Source: Acididesulfobacillus acetoxydans | GTDB lineage: Bacteria > Bacillota > Desulfitobacteriia > Desulfitobacteriales > Desulfitobacteriaceae | DNA: 57,011 nt | Assembly (NCBI RefSeq): GCF_900016645.1 | Contig: NZ_CDGJ01000071.1 | Reading direction: 5' to 3' (one strand) | Shown here: piece by piece, positions 34,251 through 42,203 of the stretch | Position numbering within the stretch: position 1 is the first letter of the stretch | How the letters are laid out: each line of letters begins with the position of its first letter | The notes under the pieces: model-generated | Databases searched by the model: none | What the model saw: only the letters and a program-made list of their open reading frames with translations | What the model was told of the DNA's origin: nothing | Program-made: the position numbers and the translations under genes

Positions 34251-34430
34251 TCCTTCTCACCTTCCTCTTCAGAAAAATTCTCTCCTTTGCCGTCCAACCT
34301 CAACCCTGAGCTTCCTTCCGGAGCATGAAAACAAGAGCAACGCAATTGACCATTATTGGTCATCTTCTATTATAATGAATTTAGGTTCTTACTAAAAGAG
34401 TCTGTTACAAAAAACCGAAACAATTAAACG

Positions 34431-35108
34431 TCAGTTCAGAGCGCTTTTCCCAAATATCTCAGCCGGTCTGCCTACCTTTTCCAGTTTTCCTCTCTCCATA
34501 ATCCCGATTCGGTCAGCCAGTAAAGCCGCCTCCTTGTAATCATGCGTAACATGCAAAGTCAGCATTCCCAATCTCTGGTGCCAATCTCTCAATTGCGGCA
34601 GTATATTTTCCTTCGTTTGCGGGTCTAGTGCGCTTAAGGGCTCATCCAGAAGGAGAATTCGCGGTTCAGTCACGAGGGCGCGGGCCAAGGCCACCCGCTG
34701 TTTTTCCCCACCACTCAAAGTCGCCGGGTATTGCTTCAACAGGTGCGCAATGTCGAATAGTTGCAGCATTTTCTCCAGTTTCTCCTCCAGCGTCCGTTTC
34801 GCCAACTTTCTCTGCTTGAGCCCGAAGAGAATATTTCCTTTGACAGTCAAATGGGGAAACAAGGCATAATCTTGGTAGACAAAGCCAATCCGTCTGGCTT
34901 CAGGAGCTAAAAAGCTGATCTCGAGTCCATCATGAACAATCTTTCCTTGATCCGGAACATACATCCCGGCTAAGGTTTCCAAGAGGACGGTCTTGCCACT
35001 TCCCGTCGCACCCAGAATGACAAAATACTCCCCCATCCCAATCTCCAAGCAGATGTCTTGCAAGGCAAAGGGACCCAGTTTTTTGCTTAAGCCTAAGATC
35101 TTTAGCAA
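34431..35108 (-). CDS. ABC transporter ATPase, molybdate/tungstate-type (ModC/WtpC-like)
   Basis: 225 residues from a TTG start behind GAGAGGGG. Walker A GATGSGKT, Q-loop FVYQDYALFPHLTV, signature LSGGEKQRVALARAL, Walker B ILLLDEP and H-loop HVTHD are intact. The sequence groups with oxyanion importers but stops before the C-terminal TOBE/Mop domain, so oxyanion sensing is absent. No ModB-type permease is adjacent; the only permease in the island is the FecCD protein at 43477-44760. It may energise a permease encoded elsewhere. Confidence 0.82.
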   Translation of the reverse strand: MLKILGLSKKLGPFALQDICLEIGMGEYFVILGATGSGKTVLLETLAGMYVPDQGKIVHDGLEISFLAPEARRIGFVYQDYALFPHLTVKGNILFGLKQRKLAKRTLEEKLEKMLQLFDIAHLLKQYPATLSGGEKQRVALARALVTEPRILLLDEPLSALDPQTKENILPQLRDWHQRLGMLTLHVTHDYKEAALLADRIGIMERGKLEKVGRPAEIFGKSALN

Positions 35109-35436
35109 AGTACCCCTCTCCAGTCGTCACGTGCTCTCCCAGTTCTTTGGCCATTCTAAGCCACATACTCACTTTCATCCTTAGCCCAAAAAGGCCCCAT
35201 TCTTTCCCTCTCCTCTTAAACTCCAAATCCTGCACTTTCCTCTCGCTCTCAGAATTCAATGTCCGGCCCCTACCCAGTAGATAGGAGCCGGATTCTCAGT
35301 GTCACTTTCTCACTATGGGACTATGCTAATTTGGCCGTTGCCGCCTCCGGCCGCGTCTGGCCGTGTCGCTTGCTCACTACGGGACTATTTTAATCCTTCC
35401 CAGACCGAAGACGAATTCTTAGTCAGAATGCAGACC
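35109..35436. repeat. Gap with a 32-bp direct repeat, no permease gene
   Basis: The 328 bp where a ModB permease would be expected contain no coding frame. Two 32-bp direct repeats (35298-35329 and 35363-35394) share GTGTC, CTCACTA and GGGACTAT with four or five differences. Origin unknown; loss of a permease gene is one explanation. Confidence 0.65.
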
Positions 35437-36174
35437 TTAGTCTGAATACGGACAAAAACGCTTTAACCCCAGAAACTCCGCGGCTCCCGCAATCGTGTTC
35501 CCGAAAAAGACCACAGGCTTGTCCAGGTTCAGCCAATCGCCAATCGTATTGTTAACCAGTGTGCTGCCGGTGACAAAAAGAAGATCCGCCCACTGGGCCA
35601 CATCCTGAGCCGCAACCATGCCGTCCTCAATCAGAGTCCCTTCTTTTTTCTGTCCGATGTTTTCCGGATCCAGATCCAGCACCCGCAGGGGAAACGCCGG
35701 TGCGCAGGCGGCTAGAAGCGCGGGTTGCAGGCCAACCATGCCTAGCTTGGGCTTTCCGTAGTGTTCTTGTATATATGCGACGATTTTCTGGCCGCACAAC
35801 TTAGGGCCTTCGTTCCGGCAATGCCTGGTGTTGCCCACTTTCTCCGTATGACGGGCCAGGGCGTTTAGCGCAGAGACAAAGAGAGCGCGTTCGTGGTTAT
35901 CAGCCAAAGGAAGTGCCAGGATTTCCGTCAAACTTCCTTGAAATGTACCGGGCCAATTCGTGAATGCCTGTCCTCTGCTCCCCCCGAGATCGGCTTCAAC
36001 CATTTTTTCCTTCCCTTTTAAGAGAGGAAAGTCTTGGCGTTCCGGCTGTCCAATGGCTTGCTCGGGCGTGAGAATAGCAGTTGTAATCACGACTTGGGTT
36101 GAGAGAAGATCATGTTCTTGAGCCAGCTCTCTCATTTTGTGCCGCAGGGTATCATAAACGGTTGTATCGTACAT
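35437..36174 (-). CDS. DUF364/DUF4213 putative heavy-metal chelation protein, copy A
   Basis: 245 residues, cytoplasmic. N-terminal DUF4213-like domain (about 1-110) and C-terminal Rossmann-like DUF364 domain (GMVGLQPALLAACAPAF, LLFVTGSTLVNNTIGDWLN, VVFFGNTIAGAAEFLG). Three or four cysteines (HCRNEGPKLCGQK region) are present. AGGAGG precedes the ATG. DUF364 proteins cluster with metal-oxyanion ABC genes in anaerobes, but no reaction is established. A second, divergent copy is at 40255. Confidence 0.82.
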   Translation of the reverse strand: MYDTTVYDTLRHKMRELAQEHDLLSTQVVITTAILTPEQAIGQPERQDFPLLKGKEKMVEADLGGSRGQAFTNWPGTFQGSLTEILALPLADNHERALFVSALNALARHTEKVGNTRHCRNEGPKLCGQKIVAYIQEHYGKPKLGMVGLQPALLAACAPAFPLRVLDLDPENIGQKKEGTLIEDGMVAAQDVAQWADLLFVTGSTLVNNTIGDWLNLDKPVVFFGNTIAGAAEFLGLKRFCPYSD

Positions 36175-36278
36175 GTTTACCTCCTAAAGATTTCATCAGT
36201 AAATGAGAAAGAATTCCTTATTCCCCTTCTTCGATAGAAGGATCTTTTCTTCCCCCAGTAAAACCTTCTTCCGGCTCA

Positions 36279-37025
36279 TTAAAGACTCCCGGCTGTCACT
36301 GCGCACCAAGTTAAGCCACAGGCCGCAAAAACCTCTCTGGCTTCCCCGCTTTGTAAAAACCGCCAAAAATGTTCACCGCCGACGGTATTTTTGCCCCTAT
36401 TGAGCAGGGCAATATCGAAATAGACTTTGTGGTAACTCGATTGCGGTAAATCAGCCGCCACCGGCACGTCCGGATAAGCGGCCGCACAACTGCCAAAAGC
36501 TATTCCGGCCTGGGCTCGGTTTTCTTCCACGTAGGCGGGAACATGCCCGTTGATTTCATCGTACATAATTTTCCCGGCAATTTTCTCCCACAAGCCGAGA
36601 TTCTGCAGGCTTTCGACTGTATAGTCTCCCAGAGGAGCCATTCCCGGTTTTCCTATCGCCACTGTTTTTACTTCCGGTGCGGTAAGCCACTCTAATCCCA
36701 CTCGGCCCCCGCCGGGAAGTTCCCGGTTCAGAAGCAGCACTAAGTGGTCCCGCAGGAGCTGCCGCCGGGAAACGGCGTCCAGGAACCCGCTGCTTTCCAG
36801 ATTATCCAAGTGTCCGCCCGCTTCCGGTAAAATGATTACATCGTGTCCGGATCCTTCCTGAATCCAATGGCATAATTCCCCCGCACCGGCAAAGGTGCAT
36901 TGGAGATGATGCTGAGGATAGAGTTTTTGATACACTTTCTCTAACGCGGACAGGGGGTGCCGTAAACCCGCGCCTGCCGCTGCCCGGATTTCCGTGGTTT
37001 CACTTGCCTCTCTCGTTTTAACCAA
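36279..37025 (-). CDS. ModA-like substrate-binding protein lacking a signal peptide
   Basis: 248 residues from a TTG start (AGAGGTGAAG upstream). The fold pattern is that of molybdate-binding ModA: early AAAGAGLRHPLSALEKVY, DVIILPEAG, AIGKPGMAPLGDYTVESL and a C-terminal HFWRFLQSGEAREVF. No signal peptide, lipobox or membrane segment is visible and no upstream in-frame extension supplies one, so the product may be cytosolic. It could be an intracellular oxyanion carrier or sensor, or a decayed transporter part. Confidence 0.78.
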   Translation of the reverse strand: MVKTREASETTEIRAAAGAGLRHPLSALEKVYQKLYPQHHLQCTFAGAGELCHWIQEGSGHDVIILPEAGGHLDNLESSGFLDAVSRRQLLRDHLVLLLNRELPGGGRVGLEWLTAPEVKTVAIGKPGMAPLGDYTVESLQNLGLWEKIAGKIMYDEINGHVPAYVEENRAQAGIAFGSCAAAYPDVPVAADLPQSSYHKVYFDIALLNRGKNTVGGEHFWRFLQSGEAREVFAACGLTWCAVTAGSL

Positions 37026-37061
37026 ATGACTTCACCTCTGTCTTCTTTAGATTCCCCCCGT

Positions 37062-38120
37062 TCACTGGGGATTTCCGCTCAGAATCTCGTTCACTTGCTG
37101 ATCCGACAGCCGGTACTTGAAGAAATGCGCGTAGAAATTCTTCACCGTCTGATCCAAATTCACATTCTTGAAGCGTTGAGGGTAAAAAGTCTTGGCGGCC
37201 CAGAGCACGGTCAGCGGCTGTTCAATCGTTCTGTTGGCCCATATGCTCGATCCCATGGGGGCAGCAAAGACTTTCTTATTGATGATCGCTTTAATCCGGC
37301 TGAAGCGCGGATCATGGTAGACCTCCTTGACCTCGGTCGGATCCGTGACGATGAGGATATCCGGATTCCACTTGAGGACCTGTTCCATGGAAAAGGAGAT
37401 GCTCTCCGCTTTGCGGCCGTTATTCGTCACGCTGATACCTCCGGCCGCCGGAATCCACCATTCGGCAATCAGCTGAGGCTCCGTCAAAGTCTTCACATCA
37501 CAGTATAAGACTTTGGGCCTTTGGGCCTGAGGAATCTGACTGACAACACCTTTCACCTGATTCAGTGTCTGGTCAAAATACTTGATGTAATCCTCCGCCA
37601 CAGCCTCCTTGTTGAAGACTTGCCCCACAATTTTCATGACCTTTTTTACATCTTCCGGTTGGGTCCAGGAAAGATAAACGGCTGGAATCCCACTTTTCCG
37701 AATCGTCTCGGCACTCCTTTGATCCATGGTGAAGACTACATCAGGATTGACCTTAAGCAGTTCCTCCAGGTTGGGATCGTTGTTGGCCCCTTGCACAGAC
37801 GGTTCAGTCGCGATTCCGGGTGCAAAAACGGTTTGGTATTTCCAACGTTTCGATTTAGCAAACAGGGGCAACCCGTTCACGATTTTTTTTTGCTCCCCGA
37901 AGGCAAAGATAAAGCCATTGAGCACAGGGACCGGACCCACCGTTGCCACACGGTTGATTTTCAACGGCAGGGTCACCTTTTGCCCCGCCATGTCGATGAT
38001 TGTGTGCATTGCGGAAGGTGAAACTTTCGGTCGGGTCGGGGTACAGCCCGACAGTAAAGTCGCAAGCAAAAACACGTTCATTAAGAGGGCAAGTCCACCG
38101 CGGTTTTTAAAGTTCGTCAT
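37062..38120 (-). CDS. Lipoprotein ABC substrate-binding protein (FecB/BtuF type), copy 2
   Basis: 352 residues from ATG 38120 behind AAAGGAGAT; a longer frame to 38192 is not needed. Lipobox LLSGC after a hydrophobic signal segment marks a lipoprotein. The mature part has the Fe3+/B12-type PF01497 pattern (TIIDMAGQKVTLP, NLEELLKVNPDVVF, EQVLKWNPDILIV). It is 22 bp downstream of the radical SAM gene. Together with the FecCD permease and FecE ATPase it could form a MolBCA-like importer for Mo/W oxyanions or a metal chelate. Confidence 0.87.
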   Translation of the reverse strand: MTNFKNRGGLALLMNVFLLATLLSGCTPTRPKVSPSAMHTIIDMAGQKVTLPLKINRVATVGPVPVLNGFIFAFGEQKKIVNGLPLFAKSKRWKYQTVFAPGIATEPSVQGANNDPNLEELLKVNPDVVFTMDQRSAETIRKSGIPAVYLSWTQPEDVKKVMKIVGQVFNKEAVAEDYIKYFDQTLNQVKGVVSQIPQAQRPKVLYCDVKTLTEPQLIAEWWIPAAGGISVTNNGRKAESISFSMEQVLKWNPDILIVTDPTEVKEVYHDPRFSRIKAIINKKVFAAPMGSSIWANRTIEQPLTVLWAAKTFYPQRFKNVNLDQTVKNFYAHFFKYRLSDQQVNEILSGNPQ

Positions 38121-38142
38121 GCCTGATCTCCTTTCGGATAGG

Positions 38143-39171
38143 TTACTTCGCCGGACACTCAAAGGTGGTCTCCCTCCCCATTCCCCCAACATACTGCCGC
38201 AGAAGCGGGGTCTTATCCACTAGGTATAAATCTTGACCGATAGGCTGGATCCGGGCTCCCGGGAGCTTAGGGGCAGGATCGCGGGTAATGCCGGCCCCCA
38301 GGAGCTGGTTGCCGCCGCCCGCCAAGAACCAGAGAGGAATGTCGTCGTGGTCATTGCCGGCCGCCAAACCCAACTCCACCCCGGGGAGAATCAAGCGGGC
38401 CACGGCCAGCGTGCGTGCCAACTCCCAGGGTGAACAACGCGGGAATCCACTGAATTTCGTTCCCGGATAGGGGTAGAAACGGGAAAAGCGAACATGGTAA
38501 AGGTGTCTGAACTGCTTGAGATAGAACAGGTGGCTGATCCGGTCTGCATAGCTCTCTCCCAAGCCGATTAAGATCATACTTCGCACCGACATGCCTTCTT
38601 CTTCACAGACCTCCATCAGCCGCCGGCGGGCGCTCAGACTGTCCCCAGGCTTGGCCTCGTGAAAGAGAGAATCGTTGCAAACCTCAAGTGAACTGGTTAC
38701 GCTCGTCACCCCAAGGGCTTTGAGAGCCCTTATGGTCTCGCGCCTAAAGGAAGGTCCTAAATTGATTTCCAGATCAATGGCGGAGACTCGGCGGATTGCT
38801 TGAACCAGTTCAAGCATCTCCCGGTCATAGCCCCGGAGGTCCGTACCCCCACTCAGATGAACCTGGCGGAAGCCCGAACTTTCCAGCGCTTGAATAGAGG
38901 AAACGATCTGTTCCGTCGGCATGAATTCGTCGGTGAAATAACTGCAATAACCGCAGCGCGGTGCGACCCGGCAAGGAAAAATCCGGGAAATACCGGCCGA
39001 CCACCACAATGTCATCCCCAAATGTTCATCCCTCATTTTCCCTGCCGCCCTGAAAAGTTCAAGAGCATTTCCCGGTTCAGCCGACAACTCCAGTAGCTCT
39101 GCCGCGACTTCTGGATTGATCCCCGTCAAGCCCTGGTTCAAAAGTTCCTTAAACGTTCCTTCTACCGGCAT
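38143..39171 (-). CDS. Radical SAM protein with CX5CX2C cluster motif (HmdB/BioB-like)
   Basis: 342 residues from ATG 39171 (AAAGGAGAGGGG upstream); an ATG at 39243 would add 24 residues. BioB-like radical SAM core. The cluster motif reads CRVAPRCGYC, which is CX5CX2C and not the usual CX3CX2C. The SAM-binding glycine motif LSGGTD, the ribose motif SSLEVCND and a BATS-like C-terminal region with FYPYPGTKFSG follow. CX5CX2C is the feature described for HmdB of iron-guanylylpyridinol cofactor synthesis. It lies inside a metal-transport island between an ABC ATPase and a binding protein, so synthesis of a metal-binding cofactor or chelator is a reasonable hypothesis. No hmd or hcg gene is in the window. 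Confidence 0.85.
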   Translation of the reverse strand: MPVEGTFKELLNQGLTGINPEVAAELLELSAEPGNALELFRAAGKMRDEHLGMTLWWSAGISRIFPCRVAPRCGYCSYFTDEFMPTEQIVSSIQALESSGFRQVHLSGGTDLRGYDREMLELVQAIRRVSAIDLEINLGPSFRRETIRALKALGVTSVTSSLEVCNDSLFHEAKPGDSLSARRRLMEVCEEEGMSVRSMILIGLGESYADRISHLFYLKQFRHLYHVRFSRFYPYPGTKFSGFPRCSPWELARTLAVARLILPGVELGLAAGNDHDDIPLWFLAGGGNQLLGAGITRDPAPKLPGARIQPIGQDLYLVDKTPLLRQYVGGMGRETTFECPAK

Positions 39172-39265
39172 AAAACTACGCCCCTCTCCTTTTACGACTT
39201 TACTTCGGTATCCTGCGCTCAATCTCACCCGCTCCTTTTCCATCACACTCTCTCAGAACATGACA

Positions 39266-40102
39266 TCACACATTCACTCCGGCCTCCGGCCCCTGGCCTC
39301 TGACTTCCGGCCTCTGTTCCCTCGGCAGGCACACTTTGATTTCTCTTTGACCGAAACTGCTGAGGATGCCGGTGTTGAGGATCCGAACGTCAACGCCGTA
39401 AAGTTCCGCCAACGCTTCTTCAGTGATGGTGCGGTTGGGGTCACCCATACCGTACACGACTCCCCCTTTAAGAAGGATGACCTTATGAGCATAGAGAAAA
39501 GCCTGGTCCGGAAAATGCGTCGCCATGATAATCGTCAAGCCCCGGTCTGCTAAATGACGGACATGGCTTAATACTTTGAGCTGGTTGCCGAAATCCAAGG
39601 CAGAAGTCGGCTCATCCATGACCAGAATCCTGGGTTCCTGAGCCAAGGCCCTGGCGATCAGGACCAATTGTTTTTCTCCCCCACTGATCTCGGTGTATAC
39701 TCTGTCTTCCAGGTAAGATATCTTGAGAGTAACCATGGCCCGGCGCGCGATTTCCACATCTCTGGCTGCGGGGGAGGAAAAACTTCCGAGGTGAGCCGTT
39801 CGTCCCATCGTGACAACATCCAAAACCTTGAAGGGAAAAGGAGGGTTATGGGCCTGGGGAATATAGGCCATGATCCGGGCCATACGCTGCCTCGACCAAT
39901 ATTTCATGCTCTGGCCCTCAATACACAGGTCGCCACCCAGAGAATCAATGAGACCGAGGATGGTTTTGAACAGCGTTGTTTTTCCTGTACCATTGGGACC
40001 CAATACGCAAAGAACCTCGCCCATACCCACACTTAACGAGACGTCGCGCAGAATGGCCCGGCCTCCATAGCCACAGCAAAGGTTTTTCAGTTCCAGTTCC
40101 AA
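39266..40102 (-). CDS. ABC transporter ATPase, FecE/BtuD type
   Basis: 278 residues from a TTG at 40102, 8 nt after GGAAGG (GTG at 40111 is an alternative). Walker A GPNGTGKT, signature ISGGEKQLVLIARAL, Walker B ILVMDEPTSALD and H-loop ATHFPDQA. This is the ATPase expected to pair with the FecCD permease at 43477-44760 and the lipoproteins at 37062 and 42204. The last 20 residues are unrelated to the family. Confidence 0.9.
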   Translation of the reverse strand: MELELKNLCCGYGGRAILRDVSLSVGMGEVLCVLGPNGTGKTTLFKTILGLIDSLGGDLCIEGQSMKYWSRQRMARIMAYIPQAHNPPFPFKVLDVVTMGRTAHLGSFSSPAARDVEIARRAMVTLKISYLEDRVYTEISGGEKQLVLIARALAQEPRILVMDEPTSALDFGNQLKVLSHVRHLADRGLTIIMATHFPDQAFLYAHKVILLKGGVVYGMGDPNRTITEEALAELYGVDVRILNTGILSSFGQREIKVCLPREQRPEVRGQGPEAGVNV

Positions 40103-40254
40103 AACCCACACCTTCCTACTCCACAGGAGACACAAGTTTGCCTCGAACCAGAGACGATTGACGGGACCGTTCACTTTCCCAACCAAGGTCTTGCCGTTCC
40201 TCCCATCTTTGTCTCATCCGGCCCGGGACCCAAGCCGAAGTTCATGTTTCTCCC

Positions 40255-41016
40255 TTAAGCTTCCGGAGCAACGACTTTAACCATCAGGCAGCCGTGGTCA
40301 AAAAGTTCCGGTCCTCCCCCGCCCTCCTGAACAAACTGCCAGGCTTTCTCCGGCTCTGTCACGACCGTCCCCGCCAAAACGCTTATCCCGTGGCGGAAAA
40401 GCCGATTTGTCAAAGGAGTGCTGGGTCCGACCAAGATCACTTGAGCCTGATGAGCGAGTTCGAGCAGGCGCGGCAACGTTTTATTCACTAAGGTCGTCGC
40501 TGTGATAAAGACATAGTCTTGCCTCGGTAAAATATATTCACAAGCCGGATCAGGAAAATCTCCTTCCAGAGGGCGGCGTTCCAAAATCGAGAGCGTGCAA
40601 ACGTCCGACAGAACCCCAAGATCGGGAAAATGCCCGATGACCGCCACTTTACGACCCCGTACCCGCTCCCGGTAAACCGCAAAGGCACTGGCCTGTTCCT
40701 GAGCGGAAGCGGCAGCAGGCGCACCGGCGAGCTCTCGTGCTCTCTCCTGCGTGTTCAACGCGGAATTAAGCGCCGCTAAACCCACAGTGGCCTCGTTGTA
40801 ATGCCAAGACTTGATATACTCCGCCAATTCGCGCACCTTGAGCCCGCGCAATTGGCCCGCTCCTTTTACGCTGAGCCGCCCTTCCCGCGGTGTCATAGCA
40901 ATACCGGCAGTTTTGGAACGAACAAGGGTCCAGTGCTGCCCGGCCAGACAGTCCGTCACCCGGAGATCCGGGGGGATTTCAGCCAAGAGTTCATCATAAA
41001 GTGCCCACATCATCAT
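40255..41016 (-). CDS. DUF4213-DUF364 putative heavy-metal chelation protein, copy B
   Basis: About 251-253 residues. Three consecutive ATGs (41016, 41013, 41010) follow AAAGGGG; the third has the best spacing. DUF4213 domain about 1-95, then DUF364 with KVAVIGHFPDLGVL, DYVFITATTLVNKTLPRLL and VGPSTPLTNRLFRHGISVLAGTVV. It overlaps the end of the TrmO-FmdE gene, so it is translationally coupled to it. It is more typical of the family than copy A. Role in metal or cofactor handling is inferred from context. Confidence 0.87.
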   Translation of the reverse strand: MMMWALYDELLAEIPPDLRVTDCLAGQHWTLVRSKTAGIAMTPREGRLSVKGAGQLRGLKVRELAEYIKSWHYNEATVGLAALNSALNTQERARELAGAPAAASAQEQASAFAVYRERVRGRKVAVIGHFPDLGVLSDVCTLSILERRPLEGDFPDPACEYILPRQDYVFITATTLVNKTLPRLLELAHQAQVILVGPSTPLTNRLFRHGISVLAGTVVTEPEKAWQFVQEGGGGPELFDHGCLMVKVVAPEA

Positions 41017-41857
41017 TTCCCCTTTCCATCCCCTCGAATATTTCCTCATCCTCAAGCCCCAGATATTCCTCTTCGTCTATGGAGCGGCGGGCCGTAAGCG
41101 TCAAAGTCCGGTTACCCTTGCGCCAAACGGATCCTCCCGGGGGCTCCTGCAAATAATATGAGAAACGGGGGGGATTAGAGAGCCTGGCTCCGGTCAAACC
41201 CTGCAGCGTATCCGCCAAACAGGCTGAACCCTGAACCATCAGCGAAATATCATCCGAGCGCAGATGCCCAAAGGTTTGTTGGGCCACTAAGGCGCTGCGG
41301 ACTGCCAAATAGAGATCCGGACAGATTTCCCGGTGATGGTTCAAGGCTTGCTGCCAGAGAAAATCCCGCGCCAATTCCCGGTTATTGGCCATAATTCCCG
41401 AGGTGCGGGCTGAAAAAACGATATCCCGCTCAAAATAGGGTTTGATATCAAGGACAGGTGTACCATCAACAGCGTCTAAATCCAGAACTTCAAGGCTGTT
41501 ACGGTGAACCCCGACCAGCCGCACCAGGGTCAGAGCGATGGGATTGGGACGGGCCGGAGCCCTCAGGCCGAAGACGCCGTAGCTTCCCAACGCCGGATTC
41601 ACTTTACCGGGTACGGTTTGTAAGACATTCCGGGGCGCTTGATCAAACCAGGTCAAAAGCCAGAGATGAGAGTTTTCACCAATCCTGTGCAAAGCGGCAG
41701 CGTAGACCGGAAAAACTTCGACGGTGGCTGCCACACCCGGCAAAGGCATCTGTTCACGATCTGTAACCTGGCTTCTAACTTTACCGATGGGCTTCAGACA
41801 AATATCGCGGATCAACGCCTTCCCGCCCCCTGTTTCGGCCTGTTCGTTTGCCCCCAT
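40994..41857 (-). CDS. TrmO (TsaA)-FmdE fusion protein
   Basis: 287 residues from ATG 41857 (GAGGAGGG, 7-nt spacing). The N-terminal TrmO/TsaA domain (about 15-155) has SHLWLLTWFD, GVFGLRAPARPNPIALT and LDLDAVDGTPVLDIKPY, the SAM-dependent fold of tRNA t6A37 methyltransferase. The C-terminal FmdE-like domain (about 170-265) has CPDLYLAVRSALVA and QGSACLADTLQGLTGARL. The FmdE family is named for formylmethanofuran dehydrogenase, a Mo/W enzyme, and often neighbours Mo genes. The first FmdE histidine motif appears altered (HHREICP in place of HGHLCP). The combined role is unknown. Confidence 0.82.
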   Translation of the reverse strand: MGANEQAETGGGKALIRDICLKPIGKVRSQVTDREQMPLPGVAATVEVFPVYAAALHRIGENSHLWLLTWFDQAPRNVLQTVPGKVNPALGSYGVFGLRAPARPNPIALTLVRLVGVHRNSLEVLDLDAVDGTPVLDIKPYFERDIVFSARTSGIMANNRELARDFLWQQALNHHREICPDLYLAVRSALVAQQTFGHLRSDDISLMVQGSACLADTLQGLTGARLSNPPRFSYYLQEPPGGSVWRKGNRTLTLTARRSIDEEEYLGLEDEEIFEGMERGNDDVGTL

Positions 41858-42203
41858 AGGTTTTCCCTCCTCAAATCTATTCAACTCCTCCGCCCTGTTC
41901 AGCGCCTTCAACTCATTCAACTCATTTCAATCAATCCTTTTGGTCCTTTAAATCTTTCCGGCTTTCCAAACCTTTCCCGGTGGGTTTAAGCGCCGGAGGG
42001 TGAGATCTCCTATCTCACCGTTCTCTGCATTCACTCGATGCGATCCCATCGAACCCCGGCTAACTCTCCATAACAGTGACCTCCGCCGCTCTCCCTCCCG
42101 TCCCTTCGTCCCGTTTGCCCGCGCAAGTCCCCGTCCTGCCTCTGTCACGCATACTCTGAAGAATCCTCAACTGCTGTGCGCCACCTGAGCCCGCCACCCG
42201 CTC
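41858..42203. other. Intergenic, 346 bp, no gene
   Basis: No credible ORF. A short pyrimidine-rich stretch (41878-41937) has four or five degenerate TTCAACTC words. Nothing else recognised. Transcription from the riboswitch promoter presumably reads through. Confidence 0.5.

Noticed and set aside
35109..35436. A degraded ModB permease gene
   Set aside because: No hydrophobic frame or family motif can be read in any frame; only direct repeats are visible, so the idea is kept as a comment, not a feature.
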